This document shows, one piece after another, positions 51,792-62,299 of a stretch of 64,000 nucleotides of DNA. The position numbers and the translations under genes are program-made. Numbering within the stretch: position 1 is the stretch's first letter; every line of letters starts with the position of its first letter. The DNA is from Seinonella peptonophila. Its GTDB lineage: Bacteria > Bacillota > Bacilli > Thermoactinomycetales > Thermoactinomycetaceae. The notes beneath the pieces were generated by a model that was not told the origin of the DNA, searched no databases, and saw only the letters and a list, made by a program, of their open reading frames with translations. The stretch covers positions 454,149 to 518,148 of the forward strand of contig NZ_FQVL01000002.1 of the NCBI RefSeq assembly GCF_900129355.1, in the 5' to 3' direction.

Positions 51792-52784
51792 CTATTCAAA
51801 AACATGAATAATTAAGTAAAGTAGATAGCCCATTAATGCTGTACCTGGTAATGTTAATATCCAAGCGTAGACTATTTTTGTCGCCACACTCCATCGAACA
51901 CTGCGAATGCGTTCAGCCGCTCCGACACCAATGATGGAGCCTGTAATGGTATGGGTTGTACTAACGGGGATACCTATTTTTGCAATGGTTGAAAGCAACA
52001 ATGCTGCTGATGTTTCTGCGACAAATCCCTGAGGCGTATCCAGTCGACTCAAACGAGATCCGATGGTATGAATAATTTTTCTCCCGCCTAAGGCTGTTCC
52101 CAAGGCCATCGCAAATCCTGCCGCAAACATAACCCAGATCGGAACATGAAACTGGGTTGTATATCCACTTGTAAACAAAGCTAGGGCAATAATCCCCATT
52201 GCTTTTTGCGCATCAGATGCCCCATGACTAAAAGCCATAAATGCACTTGAAAATAACTGAAGTGGACGAAAAAGCTTTTTTACTTTGGAGGGAATCGACT
52301 CTGCAAAAATTCGTCGAAGCAGCTTCATTAACAAAAAGCTCACAAGACCACCTAATAAAGGCGACAAAAGTAGGGCGAGTAAAATGGTAAGGATTCCTTT
52401 GTACTGAAGCACATCTACACCTTTAAAAGCAATCGCAGCTCCAACTAATCCTCCGATCAATGCATGAGAAGAACTTGTTGGTAAACCCATCAACACAGTC
52501 ACAACATTCCAGATAATGACTGCCAGTAAAGCCGCTACCAAAACAAGTAAAGTAATATTGTCTGCTTTTACTACATCTTTACCAATCGTTTCCGCTACCT
52601 TTGTCGAAAAAAAAGCTCCCGCCAGATTGAGCACGGCAGCCATTATAATAGCTTTGCCAGGCGAGAGTGTTCTTGTCCCAACCACCGTTGCAATTGCATT
52701 CGCCGTATCGTGCCAACCGTTTGTAAAGTCAAAGATGAGTGCCAGGGCAATTACGAAAACAAGCAACCAGAATGGATCAAGCAT
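51792..52784 (-). CDS. pit: low-affinity inorganic phosphate transporter (PiT family)
   Basis: A 330-residue, about ten-helix transporter of the PiT/PitA family. Signature stretches are FDFTNGWHDTANAIATVVGT, GLPTSSSHALIGGLVGAAIA, FSHGASDAQKAMGIIALALF and GIPVSTTHTITGSIIGVGAA. It overlaps the end of the upstream DUF47 gene by eight bases and is co-transcribed with it. Substrate is metal-phosphate or sulfate-like anion; phosphate is the best guess. Confidence 0.92.
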   Translation of the reverse strand: MLDPFWLLVFVIALALIFDFTNGWHDTANAIATVVGTRTLSPGKAIIMAAVLNLAGAFFSTKVAETIGKDVVKADNITLLVLVAALLAVIIWNVVTVLMGLPTSSSHALIGGLVGAAIAFKGVDVLQYKGILTILLALLLSPLLGGLVSFLLMKLLRRIFAESIPSKVKKLFRPLQLFSSAFMAFSHGASDAQKAMGIIALALFTSGYTTQFHVPIWVMFAAGFAMALGTALGGRKIIHTIGSRLSRLDTPQGFVAETSAALLLSTIAKIGIPVSTTHTITGSIIGVGAAERIRSVRWSVATKIVYAWILTLPGTALMGYLLYLIIHVFE

Positions 52785-53397
52785 ATTTCATTGCCACACT
52801 TTCCATGACATCCATCACATCTTCAAATGTATCGATTACATCTTCGAGACGCTCATAAATCTCCTTCATTTTGATGAGATGGAGGAGGTCGGTTGGGTTT
52901 TCAAAAAGTTCACTGATGCACTCTAATAATAGATTATCACTGTCGTTTTCCAAAGAATTTATCGCAATATTAGCGCGGCGTACGCCTTCATAATCTTTTT
53001 TTTCCAAAGCCACAAAGGCTAGTTGAAGTTGTTCAGCAGAGCGCACCAAAATATCCGCAAACTTAGCTAAATAAGTAGTTGGTTTTTCAACATGGAGTGA
53101 GATAAAACGACCTGTACATGATTCGATTCCATCAACCACATCATCTAATTTCACACCTAATTCAAGAATATCTTCTCGATCAAGCGGGGTGACAAACGTG
53201 CGGTTTAGTTCAGTAATCAGCAGATGGGTATACTCGTCTCCTTTTGATTCCAATTCCTTTAGTTTTTCAGCATACTTCTCCCTCTCCGTTAACGTTTCCA
53301 CGTTCTGACGAAATAGCTCAACAGCTTCCACGATATTGGCAGTAGCATCAATTAAGATCTGATAGAACACTTGGTCTTTGGATCGGTTAAAAAACAA
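52777..53397 (-). CDS. DUF47 Pit accessory/regulatory protein
   Basis: The 206-residue helical protein (PhoU-like fold) has the DUF47 features: DYTHLLITELNRTF-like motif (EYTHLLITELNRTFVTPLDR), DILELGVKLDDVVDGIESC and NDSDNLLLECISELF. Such proteins are encoded with PiT transporters and modulate them. The start is a TTG after AGGAG. First gene of a two-gene operon. Confidence 0.92.
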   Translation of the reverse strand: MFFNRSKDQVFYQILIDATANIVEAVELFRQNVETLTEREKYAEKLKELESKGDEYTHLLITELNRTFVTPLDREDILELGVKLDDVVDGIESCTGRFISLHVEKPTTYLAKFADILVRSAEQLQLAFVALEKKDYEGVRRANIAINSLENDSDNLLLECISELFENPTDLLHLIKMKEIYERLEDVIDTFEDVMDVMESVAMKYA

Positions 53398-53597
53398 GGG
53401 AAGCTCACTCCTACACTTAATAAATTCTTATTTAAAACTTATAATACAATTAATCTTTACAAGTGATAAATGTGATTCAGATAATTTATTAAACGATTAA
53501 TATAATCTTAATATATTCTTTACAAAAACTCGGCAAAATAAATCCGATTGATCATGTATTCATCTAAAAAACGACCAATCGGTTATGGATGTCAATA

Positions 53598-53933
53598 TTA
53601 ATGATTAGATCCTAAGTATGTTCCTTCAATGTAAAGATAAAGTAAATTTAATTCGCTAATACATCTAGAAATATCATTCATCTTTTTAATCATATGCTCA
53701 AACATTTCTTCATGTTCCGCCTGAGAGAGGCTATCAAAATACTCTAAATACTCCTTTTCAAAATAACGAATTCTGTCTGGAATTTCACTGCTTATTTGCT
53801 GACATGCTTCTTCAAACATTTCTTGTTCAGATCGTGATAACTGCTCATATTCTACAAAGAGTACAGGTCGTTTAATCCCTAGGCGTTCATCATATTGTAA
53901 TTGATAAGAAATCTCTTCTTCCAACTCTCTCAC
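53598..53933 (-). CDS. small acidic helical protein, unknown
   Basis: A 111-residue acidic protein with no signal or membrane segment, all helical by appearance (SRSEQEMFEEACQQISSEIP, DSLSQAEHEEMFEHMIKKMN). I do not recognise a family. The start is probably the GTG at 53933, without a clear ribosome site. It lies between the phosphate transport operon and the VWA lipoprotein gene on the same strand. Confidence 0.5.
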   Translation of the reverse strand: MRELEEEISYQLQYDERLGIKRPVLFVEYEQLSRSEQEMFEEACQQISSEIPDRIRYFEKEYLEYFDSLSQAEHEEMFEHMIKKMNDISRCISELNLLYLYIEGTYLGSNH

Positions 53934-54014
53934 TCCATCGTTGCTATCTATCCTAAATTGCTGAATGGGACATGATTGGTATCCCTCGAATCACCGAAAT
54001 GAAAGCTCTTTACC

Positions 54015-55466
54015 CTATAAAGGTATACGCACACGTTTCTTCTGGTGATTGTCATAATCAATCTTCTTTTTTCCCTCATTTTGCCAAGATTGACTGAGTT
54101 GATTACTCTGTTTTGTAAATCCTTCTAATAACTCTCCATCAATATCAAGCAATCTATGCTCGGCGTATTCGTTTACTTGTTTATATCGATCTGTGGTAAA
54201 GGCAGATAAGCGAACCCAATCTCTTCCATCAATTTTCTTTTTATCTCTAGCATATCCCAGCGCTTTTTTTAGACGATCATACTCACGATCGATCTTTTGA
54301 TTCATTTTTAAATAGTGATAAGTTAATCGACCACGATCTGCACGATACTTACGTGCTAAGTAATCGGATAGACGGAATTGCCAAGGAAGATTTATTTGAT
54401 TGATATCCTCTAGATTTAACTTCATCATCTCTAAGAAATCTCGTTCATTTCGTGCATTTTCATAATGACCAAACGTAAGCTCCGCGATCTTCTGAAGTTG
54501 TGATTCCTTACGACCTGTTATACGCATACCTAAAATGTGTGTACGTATCTTTAGGGGACCATCTCTCCATTTTTTTGCGATCGCAATCGGGTCTCCCTGA
54601 CAAGTTTCTCCATTATCTGTAACAATAAAGAGAATGTTTTCTGTCTGTTGATCATGATTTTTCATTTTTGAAAAATCGCGTTCTGCATCCTTCATGGCAA
54701 CTGTAAGTGGTGACCATCCTGATGGATGAATCTTTCCCATTACACTTTTTAGTTGATTACCTTGTTTCGCACCTTGGTATAAAGGAGATCGAAAAAGTGC
54801 ATCCGTCTTTTGACATGAAAGAGATTTATCTTTTGAACGAGCGCCATACGAACGAACGAAAATACTGCTTCCAGGCGGCGCACTGTTCGCCATTTTTAAG
54901 GATATTTCTTGCGTAAGCTGCCATTTGGTTTTTTTATCGACCATATCTGCCATTGAGTTACTCGCATCGAGTAAAATAACCAAATTCACCTTCTTTGGTA
55001 ACTTCCCATTTACCTTCTTTATATTCCTAGGCTGCCATCGACGTTGTAATTCTTGATAGGACTGCTGATAATTAACTTGAGCAACCTCATTGATCACGCC
55101 GTACTCCTTATTATAATTCTCACCCACAAGCCCGAGTAGATAAGCATACAGCTTCTCTTCTGATAGACCTTTTGGCATCTGATCTATTGCTTGAAATACT
55201 TTTTGTTGATCATACAAGCTACCTGAATACTTTCCTTCACCTGGATCAGTTAAAATCTGTTCAACCTGGTGATAGGGTCGTGGATTCACCCATTCTTTCT
55301 TTGGTGACTCCTCTCCATCATCATCTGAATCAGTCATATGATCATCTACAACACTAATCCGATTTCCTATTGTTTTTTGCACTTGATCTAAAACCGTTCC
55401 ACACCCTGTGAGCATTACCATAGAAGTAATAATCACCCACTGGAAAATACGAACTTTCCAACACAT
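54015..55466 (-). CDS. VWA domain lipoprotein (YwmC/YwmD-like)
   Basis: The 483-residue protein has a lipoprotein signal (VMLTGCGT, lipidated Cys at about residue 22), an acidic linker and a von Willebrand A domain from about residue 155 whose MIDAS motif is DASNSMAD, with TDNGETCQGDP later. A long basic helical C-terminal part (about 350-483) follows. B. subtilis YwmC and YwmD have a similar layout. VWA lipoproteins bind ligands with a metal ion; partner unknown. GGGGAGG precedes the ATG. Confidence 0.85.
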   Translation of the reverse strand: MCWKVRIFQWVIITSMVMLTGCGTVLDQVQKTIGNRISVVDDHMTDSDDDGEESPKKEWVNPRPYHQVEQILTDPGEGKYSGSLYDQQKVFQAIDQMPKGLSEEKLYAYLLGLVGENYNKEYGVINEVAQVNYQQSYQELQRRWQPRNIKKVNGKLPKKVNLVILLDASNSMADMVDKKTKWQLTQEISLKMANSAPPGSSIFVRSYGARSKDKSLSCQKTDALFRSPLYQGAKQGNQLKSVMGKIHPSGWSPLTVAMKDAERDFSKMKNHDQQTENILFIVTDNGETCQGDPIAIAKKWRDGPLKIRTHILGMRITGRKESQLQKIAELTFGHYENARNERDFLEMMKLNLEDINQINLPWQFRLSDYLARKYRADRGRLTYHYLKMNQKIDREYDRLKKALGYARDKKKIDGRDWVRLSAFTTDRYKQVNEYAEHRLLDIDGELLEGFTKQSNQLSQSWQNEGKKKIDYDNHQKKRVRIPL

Positions 55467-55517
55467 GTGTACCTCCCCAAATGGAAGTTAGTTTAAAGCA
55501 TCATTGTAACACATTCT

Positions 55518-56852
55518 TTAGCCTATGATTGGCTTTTCCTCAGGGTATTTGTAAGATGGCGGCTGTCCACGGCGCGCTAATGCTAGACCAACTGTCAATG
55601 GACCTAAACGACCCGCAAACATCGTAATCATAATCAATATCTTGCCCGGAGTCGATAGAGTTGGTGTTAAACCCATTGTTAAACCGACTGTTCCGAATGC
55701 AGAAGTTGTTTCATACATTGCAGTTAATATATCTGTATGCTCCAGAATGGTAATCAACATCGTGACAACCATCACAAGAACAATTGCCATCACAACAACT
55801 GTGAGTGCTTTATAAACCTGCTTATAGGCAATTCTACGCTTAAAGATTACAACATCTTCATGTCCCCGTGTTAAACTCCATGCTGCAAGAATAATCGCAA
55901 TAAAGGTAGTTGTTTTAATACCACCGCCTGTAGAACCAGGCGACGCGCCGATAAACATTAAGATAATCGTGAAAAATAGACTGGCAGGATACATATCGGC
56001 CAGATTTATTGTATTGATACCTGCTGTGCGTGGAGATACTGCTTGAAAATAGGAAGCTAATATTTTCCCATACCAAGGTAGCTGCCCTAATGTTTTAGGA
56101 TTCGTCCACTCAATAGCCAAGATCACGAAAGTGCCTACAATTATCAGCAAACCGGTTACTAATAAAACTAATTTTGTATGAAGGCTGAGTCGTTTCGTTT
56201 GCCGATAATTATATAGCTCCATTAATACTAAGAAGCCCAAACCTCCAAAAATGATCAGCCCAGTAGCAGTGAGATTTACCAACGGATCGTTTACATAGTG
56301 TGTAAAACTACTAAACTTTCCTATGTCACCAAATAAATCAAATCCTGCATTATTAAAAGCAGAAATAGAGTGAAACATAGCATAATAAAGTCCTTTTGCC
56401 CAACCCCAATCCGCTACAAAACGAATAGCGTAGAGTAGAAAACCTAAAAACTCAAAAATAAGCGTTGTATAAAGTACCATCAGTAAAAGATGAACAATCC
56501 CTTGCATAGAAGGTTGGTTATATGCTTCTGAGAGAAGTAATCGTTCACGCATGCTAACACGTCTTCCAAGCAAAATGGTAAATAGCGTTGCAAAAGTAAC
56601 AAAACCCAGACCTCCAATTTGAATCAGTGCTAGAATGATTATCTCTCCTGTTGTACTATATGTAGTTGCTGTATCAACCACAACTAAACCTGTCACACAA
56701 ACTGCTGATGTAGCCGTAAAAAGTGCATCAACAAATGATACGTTTATCCCAGGCTCATGTGACATCGGTAAACGAAGTAAAATTGCACCGATCATTATAA
56801 CAATCAGAAAACCAAGAACTAAAATCCTTGTCGGGGATAACCATTTCTTCAT
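55518..56852 (-). CDS. K+ transporter membrane subunit, KtrB/KtrD type
   Basis: A 444-residue TrkH/KtrB-family potassium channel-like subunit. The four P-loop selectivity motifs are TATSAVCVTGLVV, HSISAFNNAGFDL, GASPGSTGGGIKTTT and ETTSAFGTVGLT. It needs an RCK-type partner (KtrA/KtrC), which is not encoded nearby. AAAGGATCC precedes the ATG. Substrate specificity is inferred from the family. Confidence 0.93.
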   Translation of the reverse strand: MKKWLSPTRILVLGFLIVIMIGAILLRLPMSHEPGINVSFVDALFTATSAVCVTGLVVVDTATTYSTTGEIIILALIQIGGLGFVTFATLFTILLGRRVSMRERLLLSEAYNQPSMQGIVHLLLMVLYTTLIFEFLGFLLYAIRFVADWGWAKGLYYAMFHSISAFNNAGFDLFGDIGKFSSFTHYVNDPLVNLTATGLIIFGGLGFLVLMELYNYRQTKRLSLHTKLVLLVTGLLIIVGTFVILAIEWTNPKTLGQLPWYGKILASYFQAVSPRTAGINTINLADMYPASLFFTIILMFIGASPGSTGGGIKTTTFIAIILAAWSLTRGHEDVVIFKRRIAYKQVYKALTVVVMAIVLVMVVTMLITILEHTDILTAMYETTSAFGTVGLTMGLTPTLSTPGKILIMITMFAGRLGPLTVGLALARRGQPPSYKYPEEKPIIG

Positions 56853-56936
56853 GTACAGGATCCTTTCTCCACTGGATTGTAATTAAGCTGATTATAGGAT
56901 ACGATATTGACATTATTGTTCAAGGTTAACATTTAA

Positions 56937-58053
<1,117 letters not shown>

Positions 58054-58055
<2 letters not shown>

Positions 58056-58084
58056 AAGCACTTCTATAAAGAAGTGCTTTTAAT
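58054..58084 (+). terminator. mnmA terminator
   Basis: AAAAGCACTTCT/AGAAGTGCTTTT (58054-58065 with 58070-58081) with a 4-base loop; the stop codon overlaps. Confidence 0.9.
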
Positions 58085-58092
58085 GTAATAAA

Positions 58093-58120
58093 TAAAAAAA
58101 GCAGGAGCTAATCTCCTGCC
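58093..58120 (-). terminator. terminator of the tRNA cluster
   Basis: GCAGGAG/CTCCTGC (58101-58107 with 58113-58119) followed on the minus strand by a T-run (plus-strand A-run 58093-58100). Confidence 0.88.
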
Positions 58121-58127
58121 TTCTTGA

Positions 58128-58204
58128 TGGCGTACCCTGAAGGATTCGAACCCTCGACCTTCTGATCCGTAGTCAGACGCTCTGTCCAGCTGAGCTAAGG
58201 GTAC
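58128..58204 (-). tRNA. tRNA-Arg(ACG), copy 1
   Basis: 77 bases with an encoded CCA, acceptor stem GTACCCT/AGGGTAC, T-arm GTTCGAATC and the anticodon loop CTACGGA (ACG). It differs from the adjacent copy 2 almost only in the acceptor stem. Confidence 0.97.
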
Positions 58205-58236
58205 ATATGAGAGGTCATCTTAGACGCTCCCTAATA

Positions 58237-58313
58237 TGGCGTGTCCTGAAGGATTCGAACCCTCGACCTTCTGATCCGTAGTCAGACGCTCTGTCCAGCT
58301 GAGCTAAGGACAC
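58237..58313 (-). tRNA. tRNA-Arg(ACG), copy 2
   Basis: 77 bases with CCA encoded, acceptor stem GTGTCCT/AGGACAC, same anticodon loop CTACGGA (ACG) as copy 1. Confidence 0.97.
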
Positions 58314-58335
58314 ATATTTGATCATATATGACGAT

Positions 58336-58424
58336 TGGTGCGGACGAAGGGACTTGAACCCCCACAGTCATAATTGACCACAAGAACCTGAATCTTGCGC
58401 GTCTGCCAGTTCCGCCACGTCCGC
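58336..58424 (-). tRNA. tRNA-Leu(CAG)
   Basis: 89 bases, class II with a long variable arm, acceptor GCGGACG/CGTCCGC, anticodon loop TTCAGGT (CAG), CCA encoded. Confidence 0.95.
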
Positions 58425-58431
58425 ATAATAT

Positions 58432-58505
58432 TGGAGGCGGCACCCGGATTCGAACCGAGGATCAGGGTGTTGCAGACCCGTGCCTTACCACTTGGCTATG
58501 CCGCC
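58432..58505 (-). tRNA. tRNA-Cys(GCA)
   Basis: 74 bases, acceptor GGCGGCA/TGCCGCC, anticodon GCA in loop CTGCAAC, CCA encoded. Confidence 0.95.
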
Positions 58506-58560
58506 ATAAGCATAAATCTCAAAAAAAATCACAAGCTAATCAAAAAAGAAGGTGCGCATA

Positions 58561-58974
58561 TTGATAACCTTAGATTCTAAAGTTGAAAACCATCAAGACC
58601 ACTTTCATACAATTTCTAAGCAACTAAAAAAGCTAGGCTTTGTATTAGGTGGTGGATATGGCTACGACCGCGGCTTCTTTGACAAAGCATTAGACGAAGA
58701 TGCAAAAGTTCATCGCTATTACTTACGTATCCCTGCATATGCGACCAATGGTGACTTAGATGCACCCAAAACTCGCATTGAGCTTGGAAAACCTTTTATC
58801 CTTAAACATGAAGTGCTGACAGGAATCGATCCAAATGCAGAAGGGGGATTAGCTACCTCGTTGGTAAATCAATTTAGTACACCTATTCCCACTGAGGATC
58901 ACCCTATTGCTGACCACTGGATAAGACAGAGTCGATCCATTCTCAATCATGTAGAGCAAGCATTACTCCAATAA
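58561..58974 (+). CDS. YugN-like protein embedded in the tRNA cluster
   Basis: A 137-residue soluble protein. The GFVLGGGYGYDRGFFDKALD and HRYYLRIPAYATNGDLDAPK stretches recall the YugN-like family of unknown function in Bacillus. AAGAAGGTG is placed for the TTG at 58561. It is encoded on the plus strand between tRNA-Cys and tRNA-Trp, opposite to all eight tRNAs, and no terminator separates it from tRNA-Trp, so its transcript would run antisense over that gene. Confidence 0.7.
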   Translation: MITLDSKVENHQDHFHTISKQLKKLGFVLGGGYGYDRGFFDKALDEDAKVHRYYLRIPAYATNGDLDAPKTRIELGKPFILKHEVLTGIDPNAEGGLATSLVNQFSTPIPTEDHPIADHWIRQSRSILNHVEQALLQ

Positions 58975-58989
58975 TAGGGGTGTCAGCCT

Positions 58990-59063
58990 TGGCAGGGGCG
59001 GAAGGAATCGAACCCTCACTGGAGGTTTTGGAGACCCCAGTTCTACCATTAAACTACGCCCCC
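58990..59063 (-). tRNA. tRNA-Trp(CCA)
   Basis: 74 bases, acceptor GGGGGCG with CGCCCCT, anticodon loop CTCCAAA (CCA), CCA end encoded. Confidence 0.93.
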
Positions 59064-59072
59064 AGAAAAAAA

Positions 59073-59148
<76 letters not shown>

Positions 59149-59159
59149 ATGACAATTTA

Positions 59160-59235
<76 letters not shown>

Positions 59236-59281
59236 CTATCTTATCACAGAGTCAGGAAGTGAATCAACACTCTCTTTCAAA

Positions 59282-59374
59282 TGGCGGAGAGAGAGGGATT
59301 CGAACCCTCGAGACGGCTATAACCGCCTACACGATTTCCAATCGTGCTCCTTCGACCAACTCGGACATCTCTCC
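59282..59374 (-). tRNA. tRNA-Ser(GGA)
   Basis: 93 bases, class II, acceptor GGAGAGA/TCTCTCC, anticodon loop TTGGAAA (GGA), long variable arm, CCA encoded. First gene after the cluster promoter. Confidence 0.95.
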
Positions 59375-59406
59375 ATCAAACCGTTTCCGAATCAGCGACA
59401 TGTACT

Positions 59407-59435
59407 ATCATATAACCTTTTCATATCCATGTCAA
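59407..59435 (-). promoter_or_regulatory. tRNA cluster promoter
   Basis: TTGACA (59430-59435), a 17-base spacer and TATGAT (59407-59412) on the minus strand, about 35 bases ahead of tRNA-Ser. Confidence 0.82.
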
Positions 59436-59529
59436 CACTTTTTATCATAATAATGCGGAAAACTTTTATGATTTAAGTGAATGCACGAAACATTTTATTC
59501 ATCTTTTCTTCCATTTCTGAAAAAAACTA

Positions 59530-59634
59530 TTTCCTCATTCCTCATAAAAAAGCATCCTAGTCACCTGCTTTCCATCGAATCGAGGATGGAAAAACTGTTC
59601 CTCTTGACGCTTTTTTAGATATTATTTTCGAATG
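59530..59634. repeat. intergenic repeat element, copy A
   Basis: About 105 bases that closely resemble 62300-62397 in the same orientation (shared TTTCCTCA, AAAAAA.CATC, CTTGCTTT-like, CATCGAA, GACGCTTTTT, ATT.TTCGA segments). It can fold with AAAAAAGC against GCTTTTTT near its centre, so it may also act as a terminator for the MFS gene. Confidence 0.6.
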
Positions 59635-59648
59635 ATTACAATCGTCAA

Positions 59649-60824
59649 TTATGATTTTGTCAATATTTTAGTGGGATATTTTGCTTTCATCGAAAAGGTG
59701 ATCCAAGCAACTACTAAAGCAATCATAACAATTAGGCTACTTACCCAGGGATTATAGTAAACAGATTTTGTGGCATTGATGACGAGACCTCCCGCCCCCG
59801 CACCTAAAGCCAATCCTAGCTGTGCTACCGAAGAGCTCAAGCTTAGCGCTAAATCAGCTGATTGAGGTGTTTGTTGAATGAAATATGTTTGAAGTGCTGG
59901 AAAAGTGGAATTTGCAGCACCTACCCAAATCGCCATAATAACTACAACAGCTACTACTGTTACAGATAGAATGGGCAAGATCATCAAACTAATGATATGA
60001 ATCAATAAACTAAAAGTGATTATTTTAACTGCTCCCCAATGATCAGCACCATAACCACTCAACCGTGTGCCAATCATTGCAAATATACCTAGAATGAACA
60101 TGGAAATGCTTATAGTTGAAGTGTTTATATTTACTGTTTCTTGTAAAAAAGGTGCTAAGTAGGTATAAGAAGCACCATAACCACTAATCAAAAAGAAGAA
60201 AATAAGTAATCCGCCGACGATTTTCGGATTTTTTAAGATAGAAAGCTGCTGTTTGATAGGGAGTGGTTCTTCACCAGGTAGCGAAGGAATAAAGCGAGCA
60301 ATGACTATCATTAAGAAAACTGTAATGACACCTAGTAATCCAAAGATGGTTCGCCAGCCAAACATACTACCCACAGATACACCAATGGGAACACCAATCA
60401 CAAGTGAGGTACTGATCCCCAAAGCAATTGTACTTATTGCCCTTCCTATTTTGTCTGATGTTGTCAATCGTGAAGCGACGCTAAACGCGATGATAGAGAA
60501 TGCGCCAAAGCTAATACCAAGTAAAATTCGAGCTAACATGATCACTGTAATGTTTGAACCTATCACAGTGAAAAGATTGCCGATAATGAAAACAACTAGT
60601 GTTCCTAACAATACTTTTTTTCGTTCCCATCGTGATGAGATGGTTATTACGATAGGGGTACCAATCGCAAAGGCTAAAGAAAATGCTGTGACAAGTTGCC
60701 CTGCAAGCGCGATCGATACACGAAGATCGTGCGCAATCAAATCAACAATCCCCGCCACGATCATCTCAGAAGTACCGGTGATAAAAGCACCTAATGCCAA
60801 CAAATAAATGCTTGAATTTTTCAT
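59649..60824 (-). CDS. MFS transporter (sugar/drug efflux type)
   Basis: A 391-residue, 12-helix major facilitator, similar to AraJ/YdhP-type exporters. GTSEMIVAGIVDLIAHDL, ISSRWERKKVLLGTLVVFII (motif A) and ARILLGISFGAFSIIAFSVA are visible. Substrate unknown. GGAG is placed for the ATG at 60824; the GTG at 60833 is an alternative. It is divergent from a LysR-type regulator that probably controls it. A perfect palindrome CATAATATTATG (60844-60855) sits in its promoter. Confidence 0.9.
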   Translation of the reverse strand: MKNSSIYLLALGAFITGTSEMIVAGIVDLIAHDLRVSIALAGQLVTAFSLAFAIGTPIVITISSRWERKKVLLGTLVVFIIGNLFTVIGSNITVIMLARILLGISFGAFSIIAFSVASRLTTSDKIGRAISTIALGISTSLVIGVPIGVSVGSMFGWRTIFGLLGVITVFLMIVIARFIPSLPGEEPLPIKQQLSILKNPKIVGGLLIFFFLISGYGASYTYLAPFLQETVNINTSTISISMFILGIFAMIGTRLSGYGADHWGAVKIITFSLLIHIISLMILPILSVTVVAVVVIMAIWVGAANSTFPALQTYFIQQTPQSADLALSLSSSVAQLGLALGAGAGGLVINATKSVYYNPWVSSLIVMIALVVAWITFSMKAKYPTKILTKS

Positions 60825-61155
60825 AATAGACACTCCGATTTATCATAATATTATGTTTATTACATCTACTCTCATTCCTTGCTCCCTACCCTTTTCCGCT
60901 TCAATTCAAGTGGAACGTTTTTTTGTTTACTGAACCTTTTCAACAGCGAACCTGCTTAGAACACTCAGATCAGCTTCACTAAACATTGTTGGGTAAAGAA
61001 AGAGGGAAACACATATTGTTTTTTATCTATAACATCTCCTTAAAACTGTTTGTCATTGTGTGATTAACTACATTTTACAATTGATCGATAATGAATAAAA
61101 ATATATATTTGGATATATAATCATGCCTCTAGGTATATGAATGAGTGGTGTTAAA
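60825..61155. promoter_or_regulatory. divergent intergenic region, MFS and LysR genes
   Basis: It contains the perfect 12-base palindrome CATAATATTATG next to the MFS start and an inverted repeat ATATAT-TTGG-ATATAT at about 61102-61118 next to the LysR gene, where TATAAT (61116-61121) may be its -10. One or both could be LysR sites. Confidence 0.4.
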
Positions 61156-62037
61156 GTGGAACTATTACAGCTCAAATATTTTCAAAAAGTAGCTCAGCTT
61201 GAACATCTGACTAAAGCAGCAGAAGAGCTACATATCGCACAACCGGCGCTTAGTAAAACGATTGCTCGATTGGAAAAAGATCTTGGTGTTTCGCTTTTTG
61301 ACCGCCAAAAGCGGCAAATTAAACTCAATATAGCTGGTCATCTTTTTCTCAAGCAAGTCAACATCGCACTGGCTGCATTAGAAGAAGGCAAGCGGCAAAT
61401 TAAGGATCAAGCAGAATTGGAACAGCAACGCGTTGTGTTAGCATCGACGAGTCATCATTGTGATGCTGAATTAGTAAGCTCTTTTCTAACCTTGTATCCT
61501 GATGAAAATCTACTGATCAAACAAACAAATTCAGAAAATCAAAATGTAGATCTGCTCAAAAATGGGAAAATCGATTTTTTTGTCACCTCTGACTCAATCA
61601 AACACACTGAAGTTGAATATTTACCTTTTGTTACCGAAGAAATATTGCTGGCTGTTCCTCCACATCATCAATTAGCTGAACGACAAAGTATTCAATTGCA
61701 TGAGGTAGCAGACGAACCCTTTATTAGCCTAAAAGCAGGAAATCCATTTCGCGAATTAACCAATAGATTTTGTAAAGAAGCAGGCTTTTCACCAAACATT
61801 TTGTGTGAGGTAGATCGATTAGCAGCCGTTGGCAGTTTTGTACAAAAAGAGATTGGTGTTGCTTTTTTGACCCGTGATGCAAAACAGAAGGAAGACTTAG
61901 TGATTTTATTGCCGATTAAGCTGCCTATTTGCCAGCGTACTTTCAAGCTAGTATGGTTGAAAGATCGCTATTTATCTAAAGCAGCACAACGGTTTCGAGA
62001 TTTTTTACAATACTATTATGAGAAAAGTGAAGCCTAA
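61156..62037 (+). CDS. LysR family transcriptional regulator
   Basis: A 293-residue LysR-type regulator: winged helix at residues 1-60 (LQLKYFQKVAQLEHLTKAAE, AQPALSKTIARLEKDLG) and the effector domain from about 85. It is divergent from the MFS gene. The GTG at 61156 gives the usual MELLQLKYF start; the ATG at 61141 adds five residues. Confidence 0.92.
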   Translation: MELLQLKYFQKVAQLEHLTKAAEELHIAQPALSKTIARLEKDLGVSLFDRQKRQIKLNIAGHLFLKQVNIALAALEEGKRQIKDQAELEQQRVVLASTSHHCDAELVSSFLTLYPDENLLIKQTNSENQNVDLLKNGKIDFFVTSDSIKHTEVEYLPFVTEEILLAVPPHHQLAERQSIQLHEVADEPFISLKAGNPFRELTNRFCKEAGFSPNILCEVDRLAAVGSFVQKEIGVAFLTRDAKQKEDLVILLPIKLPICQRTFKLVWLKDRYLSKAAQRFRDFLQYYYEKSEA

Positions 62038-62299
62038 CACTTGATAAGGCAAATGAATACAGACAGTTAACTCTCTATCCAAATTGCCCAAGAGTACTCC
62101 CATTTTAATAAGTAGTAAGCGTAGAACTGAGGGTTAGCCTGCTAAGAAAATGGATCATGAGACTGGTGTTTGTAGGATTTACTGCCTCTAGGTGGTAGTT
62201 GTTCAAATTGGCTATATATTTAAACTTCACCCTGAAAGCTATCTTAAAAAAGACAGTACGAAATAACCCTTCCATCTATTCTCTTTTGATAAAAATTGG

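Noticed and set aside
54015..55466. VWA lipoprotein as part of a secretion or defence system
   Set aside because: Only YwmC/D-like layout is visible; no MoxR ATPase, effector or partner genes are nearby.
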